Part shown: positions 16,928 to 25,258 of the stretch, one piece after another
How the letters are laid out: the number at the start of each line of letters is the position of its first letter
Numbering within the stretch: the stretch's first letter is position 1
Source of the DNA: Clavibacter sepedonicus
Lineage (GTDB): Bacteria > Actinomycetota > Actinomycetes > Actinomycetales > Microbacteriaceae
Assembly (NCBI RefSeq): GCF_000069225.1
Contig: NC_010407.1
Location: 62,001-126,000 of the forward strand
Direction: 5' to 3'
Length of the DNA stretch: 64,000 bases
Position numbers and translations under genes: made by a program
Notes under the pieces: generated by a model
Seen by the model: only the letters and a program-made list of their open reading frames with translations
Told to the model about the DNA's origin: nothing
Databases searched by the model: none

Positions 16928-18439
16928 ATGACCCCGCACGAGACCGCCCCGACCACCGACCAGGCCGTGGATCCCGCCGTCGCCGCGACCGTCGACGCCG
17001 TCGCCGCGCGCGCCGCCCGGGCCGCCGCACCCCTCGCCGCGCTGGCCCCTGCTGCCCGTGCCCGAGCGCTCGACACCGTCGCCGACGCGCTCGAGGCGAT
17101 CCGCCCCGAGCTGCTGCCCGTCGCCGAGCGGGAGACCGCGCTCGCGCCCGGCCGCCTCGCCGGCGAGCTGACGCGCACGACCGTGCAGCTCAAGATCCTC
17201 GCGGCCGCCGTGCGCGACGGCCGCTACCTCGGCGCGCGCATCGACCACGCGGATCCCGACGCCGCGCCCGCCCCGCGCCCCGACATCCGCCGGTACCTCG
17301 TGCCCGTGGGTCCGGTCCTCAACTTCGCGGCGTCGAACTTCCCGTTCGCGTTCTCGGTGGCGGGCGGCGACACGGCGTCGGCGCTCGCGGTCGGCTGCCC
17401 CGTGGTCGTGAAGGCGCACCCGGGGCACCCGGAGCTGTCGCGCCGTGTCGCCGAGGCCGCGTCCGCCGCGCTCGTCGAGGCCGGCCTCCCCGAGGGCACG
17501 CTGCAGCTCATCGAGGGCGAGGAGGCGGGGCTCGCGATGCTGCGCGACTCGCGGATCCGCGCCGCCACCTTCACGGGATCGCTCCGCGCCGGCCGCTTCC
17601 TCGCCGACGTCGCAGCCGCCCGCCCCGACCCGATCCCGTTCTTCGGCGAGCTGGGCAGCGTCAACCCGGTCGTCATCACGGAGCGCGCCGCCGCCGAGCG
17701 CGGGGAAGACATCGCCGCCGCCCTCGTGGCGAGCGCCGCCGGATCCGCCGGGCAGCTGTGCACCGCGCCCGGCATCGTGCTGATCCCGGCGGGCCACGGC
17801 CTCGACGCCGTCCTCGCGGAGGAGGCCGGCGCGGTCGCGCCGCACGGCATGCTCAACTCCCGGATCGCGGAGGGCTACGCGGGCGGGCGGGCCGCCGCCA
17901 TCGCGGTCGACGGCGTGCGCCTCGTCGCCGAGGGCCGCGCGCCCGCGGGCGACGACGGATCCGTGACCCCCACCATCGCCGCCGTGGCGCTCGCCGACTT
18001 CGAGGCCGAGCGCGAGGTGCTGCGGCACGAGGTGTTCGGCCCGTTCGCGCTCCTCGTCGAGTACCCCGCGGGCACCGACCTCGCCGCCCTCGCCGCTCGC
18101 ACCTTCGAGGGCGAGTTGACCGCGAGCGTCCACCTCGGCGAGGGCGAGGCCGACGCGGCGACCGCCGAGCTGATCCGCGTGCTGGCCGCCCGCGCCGGCC
18201 GCGTGCTCGTCGACGCCTGGCCCACGGGCGTCTCCGTCACCGACGCGCAGCAGCACGGCGGACCCTGGCCCGCCACCACGCTCGACCGCGGCACGAGCGT
18301 CGGCACCGCGTCGCTCGACCGTCTGCTCCGCGGCGTCGCGTTCCAGGGCGTCCCGGACGCGCTGCTGCCCGAACCCCTGCGCACCGCGAACCCGTGGGGC
18401 GTGCCCCAGCGGGTGAGCGCGCGCGGCGCCCGCGCCTGA
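16928..18439 (+). CDS. Aldehyde dehydrogenase, probable alpha-ketoglutarate semialdehyde dehydrogenase
   Basis: A 503-residue NAD(P)-dependent aldehyde dehydrogenase. The catalytic cysteine is C278 in GQLCTAPG and the general-base glutamate is E241 in FFGELGSVNP; the cofactor region VGPVLNFAASNFPFAFS is typical. The Cys and Glu contexts resemble the group of alpha-ketoglutarate semialdehyde dehydrogenases found in hydroxyproline clusters. It would complete the route to 2-oxoglutarate, feeding the TCA cycle. The ATG at 16928 follows a GAGGAGAG ribosome binding site. It is the last gene of the train. Confidence 0.87.
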   Translation: MTPHETAPTTDQAVDPAVAATVDAVAARAARAAAPLAALAPAARARALDTVADALEAIRPELLPVAERETALAPGRLAGELTRTTVQLKILAAAVRDGRYLGARIDHADPDAAPAPRPDIRRYLVPVGPVLNFAASNFPFAFSVAGGDTASALAVGCPVVVKAHPGHPELSRRVAEAASAALVEAGLPEGTLQLIEGEEAGLAMLRDSRIRAATFTGSLRAGRFLADVAAARPDPIPFFGELGSVNPVVITERAAAERGEDIAAALVASAAGSAGQLCTAPGIVLIPAGHGLDAVLAEEAGAVAPHGMLNSRIAEGYAGGRAAAIAVDGVRLVAEGRAPAGDDGSVTPTIAAVALADFEAEREVLRHEVFGPFALLVEYPAGTDLAALAARTFEGELTASVHLGEGEADAATAELIRVLAARAGRVLVDAWPTGVSVTDAQQHGGPWPATTLDRGTSVGTASLDRLLRGVAFQGVPDALLPEPLRTANPWGVPQRVSARGARA

Positions 18440-18665
18440 CGCCGGGATCCGCCGGGCGCCCGCCGCGCTGGCCGCGCGTCCGGGCTCGGCGCGTGCTCCG
18501 CTAGCCGCAGGGCCGCCCCGCCGCTGAGGGTTCCCACAACCCGCGACCGCCTGCCGCGGGAGCGCGTTGGAGGCCCGCGACGTGTTTTTCGGCAGGTGGA
18601 GGATCCGTGCATAGCGTGGCCGGTGCCGGCGGGGACGCCGGCGCAGACGACGGCACGGAGGATCC
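18440..18665. other. Gap between the catabolic train and the acyl-CoA oxidase gene
   Basis: GC-rich with several short palindromes (for example CGGGCGCCCG) just after the aldehyde dehydrogenase stop, which could end transcription. It becomes less GC-rich around TGTTTTTCGGC near 18585, where a promoter for the next gene may lie, but no convincing -35/-10 pair is visible. Confidence 0.35.
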
Positions 18666-20897
18666 ATGGTCGACACGGCGGCACGAGGACGCACCACCCG
18701 CGGCACGAGGGGACGAGGCCCCGCCGCGGCACCGCAGGACGGCAGCGCAGCCCCCGAGGGCTCTCCCCACGAGGGCGCGCTCCGCGAGGCGGGCGTCCCG
18801 GTCGCCGGCGCCGTGGACGCCGAGGTCGCCCGCGAGCTCGACCGCACCGACGGCGACGCGGGGGTGGACACCGGCCCCCGCGTCGACGTCGAGGGCCTCG
18901 GCCGCGTGCTCCTCGGGCGCTGGGCCGACGTCCGCCGCTCGTCCCGCGAGCTGACAAGCCGCCCCGAGCTGCACCGCATGGAGGGCCTCGACATGCACCA
19001 GCACCGGGCGCGCGTGAGCGAGCAGCTGAAGATCCTGGTCGAGCACGGCGGCGTGCACCGCGCCTACCCCGTGTCCGTCGGCGGGCTCGAGGACCACGGC
19101 GGCAACATCGCGGGCTTCGAGGAGCTCGTGGCCGCGGATCCGTCCCTCCAGATCAAGGCCGGCGTGCAGTGGGGACTGTTCGGCTCCGCCGTGATGCACC
19201 TGGGCACCGAGCGCCACCACCGCGAGCTGCTCCCGGGGATCATGACGCTCGAGACGCCGGGCGCGTTCGCAATGACCGAGACGGGCCACGGATCCGACGT
19301 CGCCAGCATCGGCACGACCGCGACCTACGACCCCGAGACCGGCGAGTTCGACCTGCACACCCCGTTCCGCGCGGCGTGGAAGGACTACATCGGCAACGGC
19401 GCCATCGACGGCCGCGCCGCGACCGTGTTTGCGCAGCTCGTCACCCAGGGCGTGAACCACGGCGTGCACTGCTTCTTCGTGCCGCTCCGCGACGAGACCG
19501 GCGCGTTCCTGCCCGGCGTCGGCGGCGAGGACGACGGCCTCAAGGGCGGCCTCAACGGGATCGACAACGGCCGCCTCCACTTCGACCACGTGCGCGTGCC
19601 GCGCGCGAACCTCCTCAACCGCTACGGCGACGTGGCCGAGGACGGCACGTACACGTCGGAGATCTCGAGCCCCGGCCGCCGCTTCTTCACGATGCTCGGC
19701 ACACTCGTGCAGGGTCGCGTGTCGCTCGACGGCGCCGCGACCAGCGCCGCCAAGATCGCGCTGCAGATCGCCGTCACCTACGGCAACCAGCGCCGCCAGT
19801 TCGTCGCGGGCGGCACCGACGAGGAGGTGCTGCTCGACTACCAGCGGCACCAGCGCCGGCTGATCCCGCGCATCGCGACCACGTACGCCGCGTCGTTCGC
19901 GCACGAGAAGCTCCTCACCCAGTTCGACTCCGTGTTCTCCGGCGCGACCGACACGGACGCGGACCGGCAGGACCTCGAGACGCTCGCCGCCGCGTTCAAG
20001 CCGCTGAGCACCTGGCACGCGCTCGACACGATCCAGGAGGCGCGCGAGGCGTGCGGCGGCCAGGGCTTCCTCGCGGAGAACCGGCTCGTCGGGCTCCGCG
20101 CCGACCTCGACGTCTACGCGACCTTCGAGGGCGACAACACCGTGCTCCTCCAGCTGGTCGCGAAGCGCCTGCTCACCGACGTGAACAAGCGCTTCGCGAA
20201 GGCCGACTTCGGGGTGCTGGCGCGCTACGCCGTCGAGCAGGCCGCGGATCGCACGCTGCGCTCGACCGGTCTGCGCACGCTCGGGCAGGCGCTCGCGGAC
20301 CGCGGATCCACCGCCCGCTCCGTCGGCCAGCTGCGCGAGCCGGACACGCAGCGCGCGCTGCTGACGGGCCGCGTCGAGACCATGGTCGGCGAGATCGCGA
20401 CCGCGCTCCGCGCCACCCGCAAGATGCCGCCGGCCGAGGCCGCCGCGCTCGTCAACCGGCACCAGGACGCGCTCATCGAGGCGGCCCGCGCGCATGCGCA
20501 GCTGCTGCAGTGGGAGGCGTTCACCGAGGCGCTGGATCCCGCGTCGGAGACCGGCCGCGCCATGGACGACGGCACCCGCAGGATCCTCACCTGGACCCGC
20601 GACCTCTTCGGCCTCCGCCTCATCGAGGAGGACCTGGCCTGGTTCCTGATCCACGGTCGCATCAGCTCCGCGCGCGCTCGGGCCGTCACGGCCTACGTCG
20701 ACCGGCTCGTCGCCCGCCTCCGCCCGCACGCGCAGGACCTCGTGGACGCGTTCGGCTACACGCCGGCGCACGTCCGCGCGGCCGTGGCGTCGGGCGAGGA
20801 GAAGGACCGCCAGGACGAGGCGCGCGCGTACCGCGACGCCCGGATCGCCGACGGCTCGGCGCCGCGCATGGAGAAGAGCGAGAAGAAGAAGGGGTAG
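18666..20897 (+). CDS. Acyl-CoA oxidase-like flavoprotein
   Basis: A 743-residue member of the acyl-CoA dehydrogenase/oxidase superfamily; the length and the two-part C-terminus match acyl-CoA oxidases, which make trans-2-enoyl-CoA and hydrogen peroxide in fatty acid beta-oxidation. The FAD-binding block AFAMTETGHGSDVASIGT and the C-terminal EACGGQGFLAENRL are characteristic. The first 60 residues are low-complexity (Gly/Arg/Ala/Pro) with no visible signal peptide. GGAGG lies four bases before the ATG. It is followed by a strong hairpin and is not obviously part of the hydroxyproline train. Confidence 0.85.
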   Translation: MVDTAARGRTTRGTRGRGPAAAPQDGSAAPEGSPHEGALREAGVPVAGAVDAEVARELDRTDGDAGVDTGPRVDVEGLGRVLLGRWADVRRSSRELTSRPELHRMEGLDMHQHRARVSEQLKILVEHGGVHRAYPVSVGGLEDHGGNIAGFEELVAADPSLQIKAGVQWGLFGSAVMHLGTERHHRELLPGIMTLETPGAFAMTETGHGSDVASIGTTATYDPETGEFDLHTPFRAAWKDYIGNGAIDGRAATVFAQLVTQGVNHGVHCFFVPLRDETGAFLPGVGGEDDGLKGGLNGIDNGRLHFDHVRVPRANLLNRYGDVAEDGTYTSEISSPGRRFFTMLGTLVQGRVSLDGAATSAAKIALQIAVTYGNQRRQFVAGGTDEEVLLDYQRHQRRLIPRIATTYAASFAHEKLLTQFDSVFSGATDTDADRQDLETLAAAFKPLSTWHALDTIQEAREACGGQGFLAENRLVGLRADLDVYATFEGDNTVLLQLVAKRLLTDVNKRFAKADFGVLARYAVEQAADRTLRSTGLRTLGQALADRGSTARSVGQLREPDTQRALLTGRVETMVGEIATALRATRKMPPAEAAALVNRHQDALIEAARAHAQLLQWEAFTEALDPASETGRAMDDGTRRILTWTRDLFGLRLIEEDLAWFLIHGRISSARARAVTAYVDRLVARLRPHAQDLVDAFGYTPAHVRAAVASGEEKDRQDEARAYRDARIADGSAPRMEKSEKKKG

Positions 20898-20925
20898 CGC
20901 GGTCATCCCGTCCCACGGACGCGCA

Positions 20926-20962
20926 GATGCCCGGGTCACCTCACGGAGGTGGCCCGGGCATC
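20926..20962. terminator. Bidirectional hairpin terminator
   Basis: Left arm 20926-20942 and right arm 20946-20962 pair over 17 bases with a single mismatch around a 3-base loop. It lies between the convergent acyl-CoA oxidase and M23 peptidase genes. Confidence 0.7.
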
Positions 20963-20979
20963 GTGGTGTCGCGGTCGGA

Positions 20980-21849
20980 TCAGGCCTTGACCTTGACCTT
21001 CGCCGCGGTGGCGGTGGCGACGGCGTTGATGAACGTGGCGTCCTGCGCCAGGCGCGTGCCGAGACCGGCGACCATCTTCTCGATGTTCTCGGTCCGGGAC
21101 CCGTATCCGATGATGGTCTGGAGGAGGCCCTGGTAGATCCCCTCGACGCTCTTCGTCTCACCGCCGTTCGACGGATTCCCTGTGTACCACTCGGCGCCCC
21201 TGATGGTCTGCGAGATGAGATTCGCGTCTGCCTGCGAGATTGCCATGCTTCCTCCTGCTAATGGTGCGTCATTGATGCGTGATGCGGGATCGATCGCCGT
21301 GTTGTTCTGACGGATCTCGATGTGGAGATGCGGTCCTGTGACATCTCCCGATGATCCGACCGCGCCCACGAAGGTGCCCCCGTCGACCTGCTGGCCGACG
21401 GACAACGGCGACCGTGACGACATGTGCGCATATAGGGAGCGCCAGTTGGAGCCGTCGCTGTCCGGGTGTCGGATGGTGATGCTGTGCCCGAAGGTGCCGG
21501 GTCCGCTGCTGTAGTCGATCCGCTCGACGGTCCCCACGCCGATGGCGAAGATGCTGGTCCCCGCGGCCGGCGCGAAGTCGATCCCGCGGTGGAGCGTCCG
21601 CACTCCCGTGATGGGGTGGATGCGGTACCCATAACCTGAGATCGGGCGGACGCGTGTGCTGAACGGGTGGTTCCATGCATTCTCGGCATTCGCGGCCGCA
21701 ACGGGTTGCAGCACCTCCACGCCGAAAAGCGCGACCATGAACAGCGCTGCGGTGACTATCTGCCTGCGCGTCGCGCCGGTGCGCGGATCGACGATGTCGT
21801 CCGGCCCCAGCCCGTCGGGCGCGTCGAATGATTCCAATTCCTTGACCAA
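20980..21849 (-). CDS. Membrane-anchored or secreted M23 peptidase with unusual C-terminal tail
   Basis: About 289 residues. After a charged N-terminus a single hydrophobic segment (TAALFMVALFGVEVLQPVAA) could be a signal anchor. The M23 domain is complete: HRGIDF (metal His and Asp), LYAHM, and HLHIE, so zinc endopeptidase activity on peptidoglycan cross-bridges is expected. The last 80 residues, after APLAGGSMAIS, do not resemble the domain and are Ala/Thr-rich with a repeated helical look; I do not recognise them. No in-frame ATG or GTG with a ribosome site is visible; the TTG at 21849 after GGGGGGAAA is the best start, and an upstream start is possible. Codon use is less GC-biased than in neighbouring genes, which may indicate transfer. 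Confidence 0.75.
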   Translation of the reverse strand: MVKELESFDAPDGLGPDDIVDPRTGATRRQIVTAALFMVALFGVEVLQPVAAANAENAWNHPFSTRVRPISGYGYRIHPITGVRTLHRGIDFAPAAGTSIFAIGVGTVERIDYSSGPGTFGHSITIRHPDSDGSNWRSLYAHMSSRSPLSVGQQVDGGTFVGAVGSSGDVTGPHLHIEIRQNNTAIDPASRINDAPLAGGSMAISQADANLISQTIRGAEWYTGNPSNGGETKSVEGIYQGLLQTIIGYGSRTENIEKMVAGLGTRLAQDATFINAVATATAAKVKVKA

Positions 21850-22013
21850 TTTCCCCCCGAATGTCTTTCTCGAAGGTATCCAGCGACTGAGGGAGAAGGC
21901 AAGCGGAATGCGGTCCTCATCATTGCGGACGTGACCGCGTGCGGAGGATGCGGTATTCGCGCGCGGGATGCCGCGCGCCAGGCGGGATGGCCTCGAGAGG
22001 CGGAGGTGCCGCG

Positions 22014-22622
22014 CTACGCGTGCAGCGCCGCATCCGCCTGGCCCGTGCGCCACGACGCGAAGCGGGCCGTGAAGCCCGCGCGGGTGGGTGCGCAGCAGAA
22101 GGGGCCGGCGGTCACCCGGGCGTCGGGATCCAGCGGCGCGACGCGCACGAGCCGCCACGGCTCGCAGTCCACCCGGGCGCGCACCGTGAGGGCGTCGCCC
22201 ATGCGGCTCGCGCGGATCGTCACGAGCCGGCCCGACCAGCCCGGCACCGGGGCGAGCGACCAGTCGGAGACGCCGCGCGTGACGACCGCGCCGAGGCCGT
22301 CCTCGCCGTCGCTGCGCTCGATGCCCGCCTTGATCCACGTCTCCGCGTCGACCCGCACGAAGACACCGGCCTGGTCGAACTGCTCGCGGAGGTCCAGCGT
22401 GAACGCCACCTCGACCGCGGCGCCCGGATCCAGGGGCGCGAGGAGCGCGTGCTCGGTGTCGTGCACGAAGCCGTACGAGGTCGTTCGCCAGGCGTCGCTG
22501 CCCTCGCGGGCGGTCACGTCCATGCCGCCGTCGTGGATGCGCACGGCCTCCGGTTCCGTCGTCCATGCGCCCCGGTTCCAGGGGATGTCGGCGAGTGCGG
22601 GGGATGCGGGGGAGTCGGTCAT
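22014..22622 (-). CDS. DUF1349 family protein
   Basis: A 202-residue cytoplasmic protein of the DUF1349 family, whose members have a concanavalin-like beta-sandwich related to carbohydrate-binding or glycosidase accessory folds. Typical blocks are FDQAGVFVRVDAETWIKAGIE and TAGPFCCAPTRAGF. The function is not known. It stands alone on the minus strand between the peptidase and the toxin-antitoxin pair. The ATG is followed by a sensible reading and lies 28 bases from the toxin stop. Confidence 0.8.
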   Translation of the reverse strand: MTDSPASPALADIPWNRGAWTTEPEAVRIHDGGMDVTAREGSDAWRTTSYGFVHDTEHALLAPLDPGAAVEVAFTLDLREQFDQAGVFVRVDAETWIKAGIERSDGEDGLGAVVTRGVSDWSLAPVPGWSGRLVTIRASRMGDALTVRARVDCEPWRLVRVAPLDPDARVTAGPFCCAPTRAGFTARFASWRTGQADAALHA

Positions 22623-22649
22623 GGGATGACCGTACGCGGCGGGCGGACG

Positions 22650-22997
22650 TCAGACGGCGAGGAGGAGCCGCACGGCGGCCGACACCTCCGCCATGAGGTA
22701 GCCGGGGAGGTGCCCCACGGGGTGGGGCTCGATGAGCTCACGACTGACCGGCCCGATCTGGGGGACCACCGCCACCGAGTCCTTGTCCAGCCCCGACGCC
22801 GCTGCCGGGATGAACACGTTCCCCGGGAAGACTTGGAGGCGCACCTGCGAGGTGAACGGGATGATCACGATCGTGGCGATGCCGCTCTCGTTGATCCAGT
22901 CGTCCTGGATGACCAGGGACGGCCGGATCTTCGCCGGCTCCGACCCTCGGGGAGCATCGAAGCCGACCCAGACGACGTCCCCTCGGCGGATCACCAC
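22650..22997 (-). CDS. MazF/PemK-like endoribonuclease toxin
   Basis: A 115-residue protein with the compact PemK/MazF fold: RRGDVVWVGFD at the start, KIRPSLVIQ (arginine of the active site) near residue 24, and VIIPFTSQ (Ser/Thr of the active site) near 50. MazF toxins cut mRNA at short sequences and are held inactive by their antitoxin. Its ATG overlaps the end of the upstream antitoxin gene by 7 bases, the usual arrangement. Length is normal for the family and no residue expected for activity is obviously missing. Confidence 0.87.
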   Translation of the reverse strand: MVIRRGDVVWVGFDAPRGSEPAKIRPSLVIQDDWINESGIATIVIIPFTSQVRLQVFPGNVFIPAAASGLDKDSVAVVPQIGPVSRELIEPHPVGHLPGYLMAEVSAAVRLLLAV

Positions 22998-23242
22998 TCC
23001 GAACCGGTCCGCGCGATGCGCTCCGACTCGCGCAGGAAGTCCTCGCCCGCGGTGGGCTGTCCGACCTCGGCGATGGCGGCGTCCGCGAGACGCGTCAGCT
23101 CCGCCTTGTCGGCTCCCTCCAGCTCATCGGCGAGCTTCTGCGCTGCGACACGGTAGAACTCGGAGCGGGTCATCCCGAAGCGCTTCGCGACACGATCGAA
23201 TCTCTCGAAGTCGGTGTCGGGGACGGAGATGGCGGTCTTCAT
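22991..23242 (-). CDS. Ribbon-helix-helix antitoxin (MazE-like)
   Basis: An 83-residue protein. The N-terminal 45 residues (MKTAISVPDTDFERFDRVAK, then MTRSEFYRVAAQ) fit a ribbon-helix-helix DNA-binding domain; the rest is an acidic, probably flexible toxin-binding tail. It precedes and overlaps the toxin gene. A palindrome directly upstream of its start is the likely autoregulatory operator. The start codon is only 7 bases downstream of a TATACT -10 box, so the transcript may be leaderless. Confidence 0.87.
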   Translation of the reverse strand: MKTAISVPDTDFERFDRVAKRFGMTRSEFYRVAAQKLADELEGADKAELTRLADAAIAEVGQPTAGEDFLRESERIARTGSEW

Positions 23243-23246
23243 GTAT

Positions 23247-23270
23247 GCGAGTATAACCGGTCATACTCGC
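23247..23270 (-). promoter_or_regulatory. Palindromic toxin-antitoxin operator and promoter
   Basis: A 24-bp palindrome: arms GCGAGTAT (23247-23254) and ATACTCGC (23263-23270) around ACCGGT, with only one unpaired position per arm. On the minus strand it contains TATACT (23250-23255) at -10 distance from the antitoxin ATG. Binding of the antitoxin here would block RNA polymerase. Confidence 0.7.
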
Positions 23271-23312
23271 GTGGTCTGGCTCTTCACCGGACAAGCCCAG
23301 CCCGCGTCCCCG

Positions 23313-24101
23313 TCAGTCGGCCACGGGCCGCGGATCGCCCAGGTACGGCATGATCGCCTCCGCCCAGTGCGCGTGCATGACGCGGTAGGAGAAGCGGTCG
23401 CGGACGTGCAGGCGCGTGCCGGAGATGTCGGGGTGGGGCGCGTAGACGATGCCGTGCGCCGGGTCGTCGAGCCGGCTGGTGGCGCGGTTCAGCCGGGTGA
23501 CCTGGGCGAGCAGCAGGTTCCGTCCGAGCATGGGGATCGGCTGGAACCGGTCCATGGGCGGGATGCCCATCAGCACGATCCGGCACGCGTCGCTGGCCTG
23601 TTCGCGGACGCAGCCGACGATGGCCTGGATCCGGTCCGTCCACTCCGCGGGGGACGTGGCGACGAGCACGTCCGGGATCCCGAGCGCGACGATCGCGAGG
23701 TCGAGCGGACCCGAGCGGCCGGTCATCAGGGCGGCGGCCTTGCGGGCGGTCATGTCGTAGGCCGCCACGGTCTCCCACTCGACGCCGCGCCCCGTGCGCG
23801 TGGAGCGCCGGGCGGCGACCTGCGCGGGCATGGCCATGCCGGCGAGGAGCACGCCGTAGCCGGCCACGCCGATGTCGCCCAGGAAGAGCACGCGCTCCGG
23901 ATCCGGACCCGGGATCGAGGACACGTCGTCGTGCGGCGGGAAGATCGCCGCCTCCATGTCGCGCATGTAGAGCGCGAGATGGAGCCGGAGGGTGGGGCGC
24001 GCCACGGCGAGGGCCGCGATCGAGGCGAGCGGCATCACGGCTCGCCCGGTCGTCCGCGCGGCGGTGCGCGTCGTCGAGCGCCTCACGGGAAGGGCGGGCA
24101 A
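23313..24101 (-). CDS. SGNH/GDSL hydrolase-like protein lacking the canonical serine
   Basis: A 262-residue protein with the general SGNH layout: block I at VLFLGDIGVAGYGVLLAG, a middle block LAIVALGIPDVLVATSPAEW in the place of the GxND motif, and a final block ending MHAHWAEAI. The block I serine of GDS is isoleucine (GDI) and the GxND asparagine position reads Pro-Asp. The catalytic residues are therefore not evident, and the protein may be a binding protein or use altered chemistry. The N-terminus has a moderately hydrophobic stretch (VMPLASIAALAVA) but no clear signal peptide. Confidence 0.65.
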   Translation of the reverse strand: MPALPVRRSTTRTAARTTGRAVMPLASIAALAVARPTLRLHLALYMRDMEAAIFPPHDDVSSIPGPDPERVLFLGDIGVAGYGVLLAGMAMPAQVAARRSTRTGRGVEWETVAAYDMTARKAAALMTGRSGPLDLAIVALGIPDVLVATSPAEWTDRIQAIVGCVREQASDACRIVLMGIPPMDRFQPIPMLGRNLLLAQVTRLNRATSRLDDPAHGIVYAPHPDISGTRLHVRDRFSYRVMHAHWAEAIMPYLGDPRPVAD

Positions 24102-24214
24102 TGGGTCCTCGTCTCCGGGCGGCGATGGGGCGATGTGTGGAAGGCTACGCGGCGCCCGGCGGCCCGCCCAGCTCCGCCCCGGATCGGGGGCACCGCCGCC
24201 CGTAGGCTCGTCGC

Positions 24215-25189
24215 ATGCAGAGCCTCTTCCCCGAGATCGACCCGCACGACACCGGCTTGCTCGACGTGGGGGACGGGCAGCTCCTCCATTGGGAGGTCTC
24301 GGGCAATCCCGACGGGATCCCCGTCGTCTTCCTGCACGGCGGGCCGGGCGGCGGCACGAGCCCGACGCACCGGCGCCTCTTCGACCCGGCGAGGTACCGC
24401 ATCGTGCTCGTCGACCAGCGCGGCTGCGGCCGGAGCACGCCGCACGTGTCCACCCCCGAGGCAGACCTGTCCGTCAACACCACGTGGCACCTCGTGGCCG
24501 ACATCGAGCGGCTGCGCGAGCACCTGGGAGTGGAGCGGTGGCTCGTGTTCGGCGGATCCTGGGGCTCGACCCTCGCGCTCGCCTACGCGGAGACGCACCC
24601 GGCCCGCGTGACCGGCCTCATCCTCCGCGGCATCTTCACGCTGCGGGCGACCGAGCTCGACTGGTTCTACGAGGGGCCCGCCGGCATGGTCTACCCCGAC
24701 GGTTGGGAGGCGTTCACGGCGCCCGTGCCCGGGGTGGAGCGCGGCGGGATCATCGCGGCGTACGCGGCGCTGCTCGCGGATCCCGACCCCGCGGTGCACG
24801 GGCCCGCGGCGGTCGCGTGGAGCACGTGGGAGGCGTCGGGCATCACGCTGCTGCCGAAGCCCGACGTGGTCGCGCGCTTCGCGGAGCCGACGTACGCGCT
24901 CGCGTTCGCGCGCATCGAGAACCACTACTTCATGCACGGCGGGTGGATGGAGGACGGGCAGCTGATCCGCGACGCGCACCTGCTCCGCGGCATCCCGACC
25001 GAGATCGTGCAGGGCCGATACGACATGTGCACGCCGGCCGCGACCGCGTGGGACCTGCACCTGGCCCTGCCCGAGGCGCGCTTCACGATGGTGCCGGACG
25101 CGGGGCACGCGTTCGACGAGCCGGGGATCCTCGACGCGCTGATCGAGGCGACCGAGCGCGCGGCGGACCGGCTGGCGCCCACGAGCTGA
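24215..25189 (+). CDS. pip: Proline iminopeptidase
   Basis: A 324-residue alpha/beta hydrolase of peptidase family S33 that releases N-terminal proline from peptides. Family hallmarks are FLHGGPGGG, LVDQRGCGRSTPH, and the nucleophile S115 in FGGSWGS; the aspartate lies in QGRYDMCTP and the histidine in DAGHAFDEP. Length and ending are normal. It is cytoplasmic. It is transcribed away from the degenerate SGNH gene across 113 bases. It could support the proline/hydroxyproline peptide use encoded in the first region, although it is not linked to that operon. Confidence 0.93.
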   Translation: MQSLFPEIDPHDTGLLDVGDGQLLHWEVSGNPDGIPVVFLHGGPGGGTSPTHRRLFDPARYRIVLVDQRGCGRSTPHVSTPEADLSVNTTWHLVADIERLREHLGVERWLVFGGSWGSTLALAYAETHPARVTGLILRGIFTLRATELDWFYEGPAGMVYPDGWEAFTAPVPGVERGGIIAAYAALLADPDPAVHGPAAVAWSTWEASGITLLPKPDVVARFAEPTYALAFARIENHYFMHGGWMEDGQLIRDAHLLRGIPTEIVQGRYDMCTPAATAWDLHLALPEARFTMVPDAGHAFDEPGILDALIEATERAADRLAPTS

Positions 25190-25258
25190 CCGGGCGGAGC
25201 GCCGAACCGGGCGGAGCGCGGATCCGCCGCCGGGTCCGGCTCCGCCGCCGGGTCCGGC
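25189..25258. repeat. Short GC-rich direct repeats between convergent genes
   Basis: Two copies of ACCGGGCGGAGCGC (25189-25202 and 25206-25219) are followed by two abutting copies of TCCGCCGCCGGGTCCGGC (25223-25240 and 25241-25258). The two types partly complement each other (GGCGGA against TCCGCC), so RNA from either strand could fold, giving a possible terminator between pip and the cytidylyltransferase gene. Confidence 0.6.

Noticed and set aside
20980..22622. Prophage remnant around the M23 gene
   Set aside because: Only one lysin-like gene is present; no integrase, capsid or attachment repeats are visible nearby.
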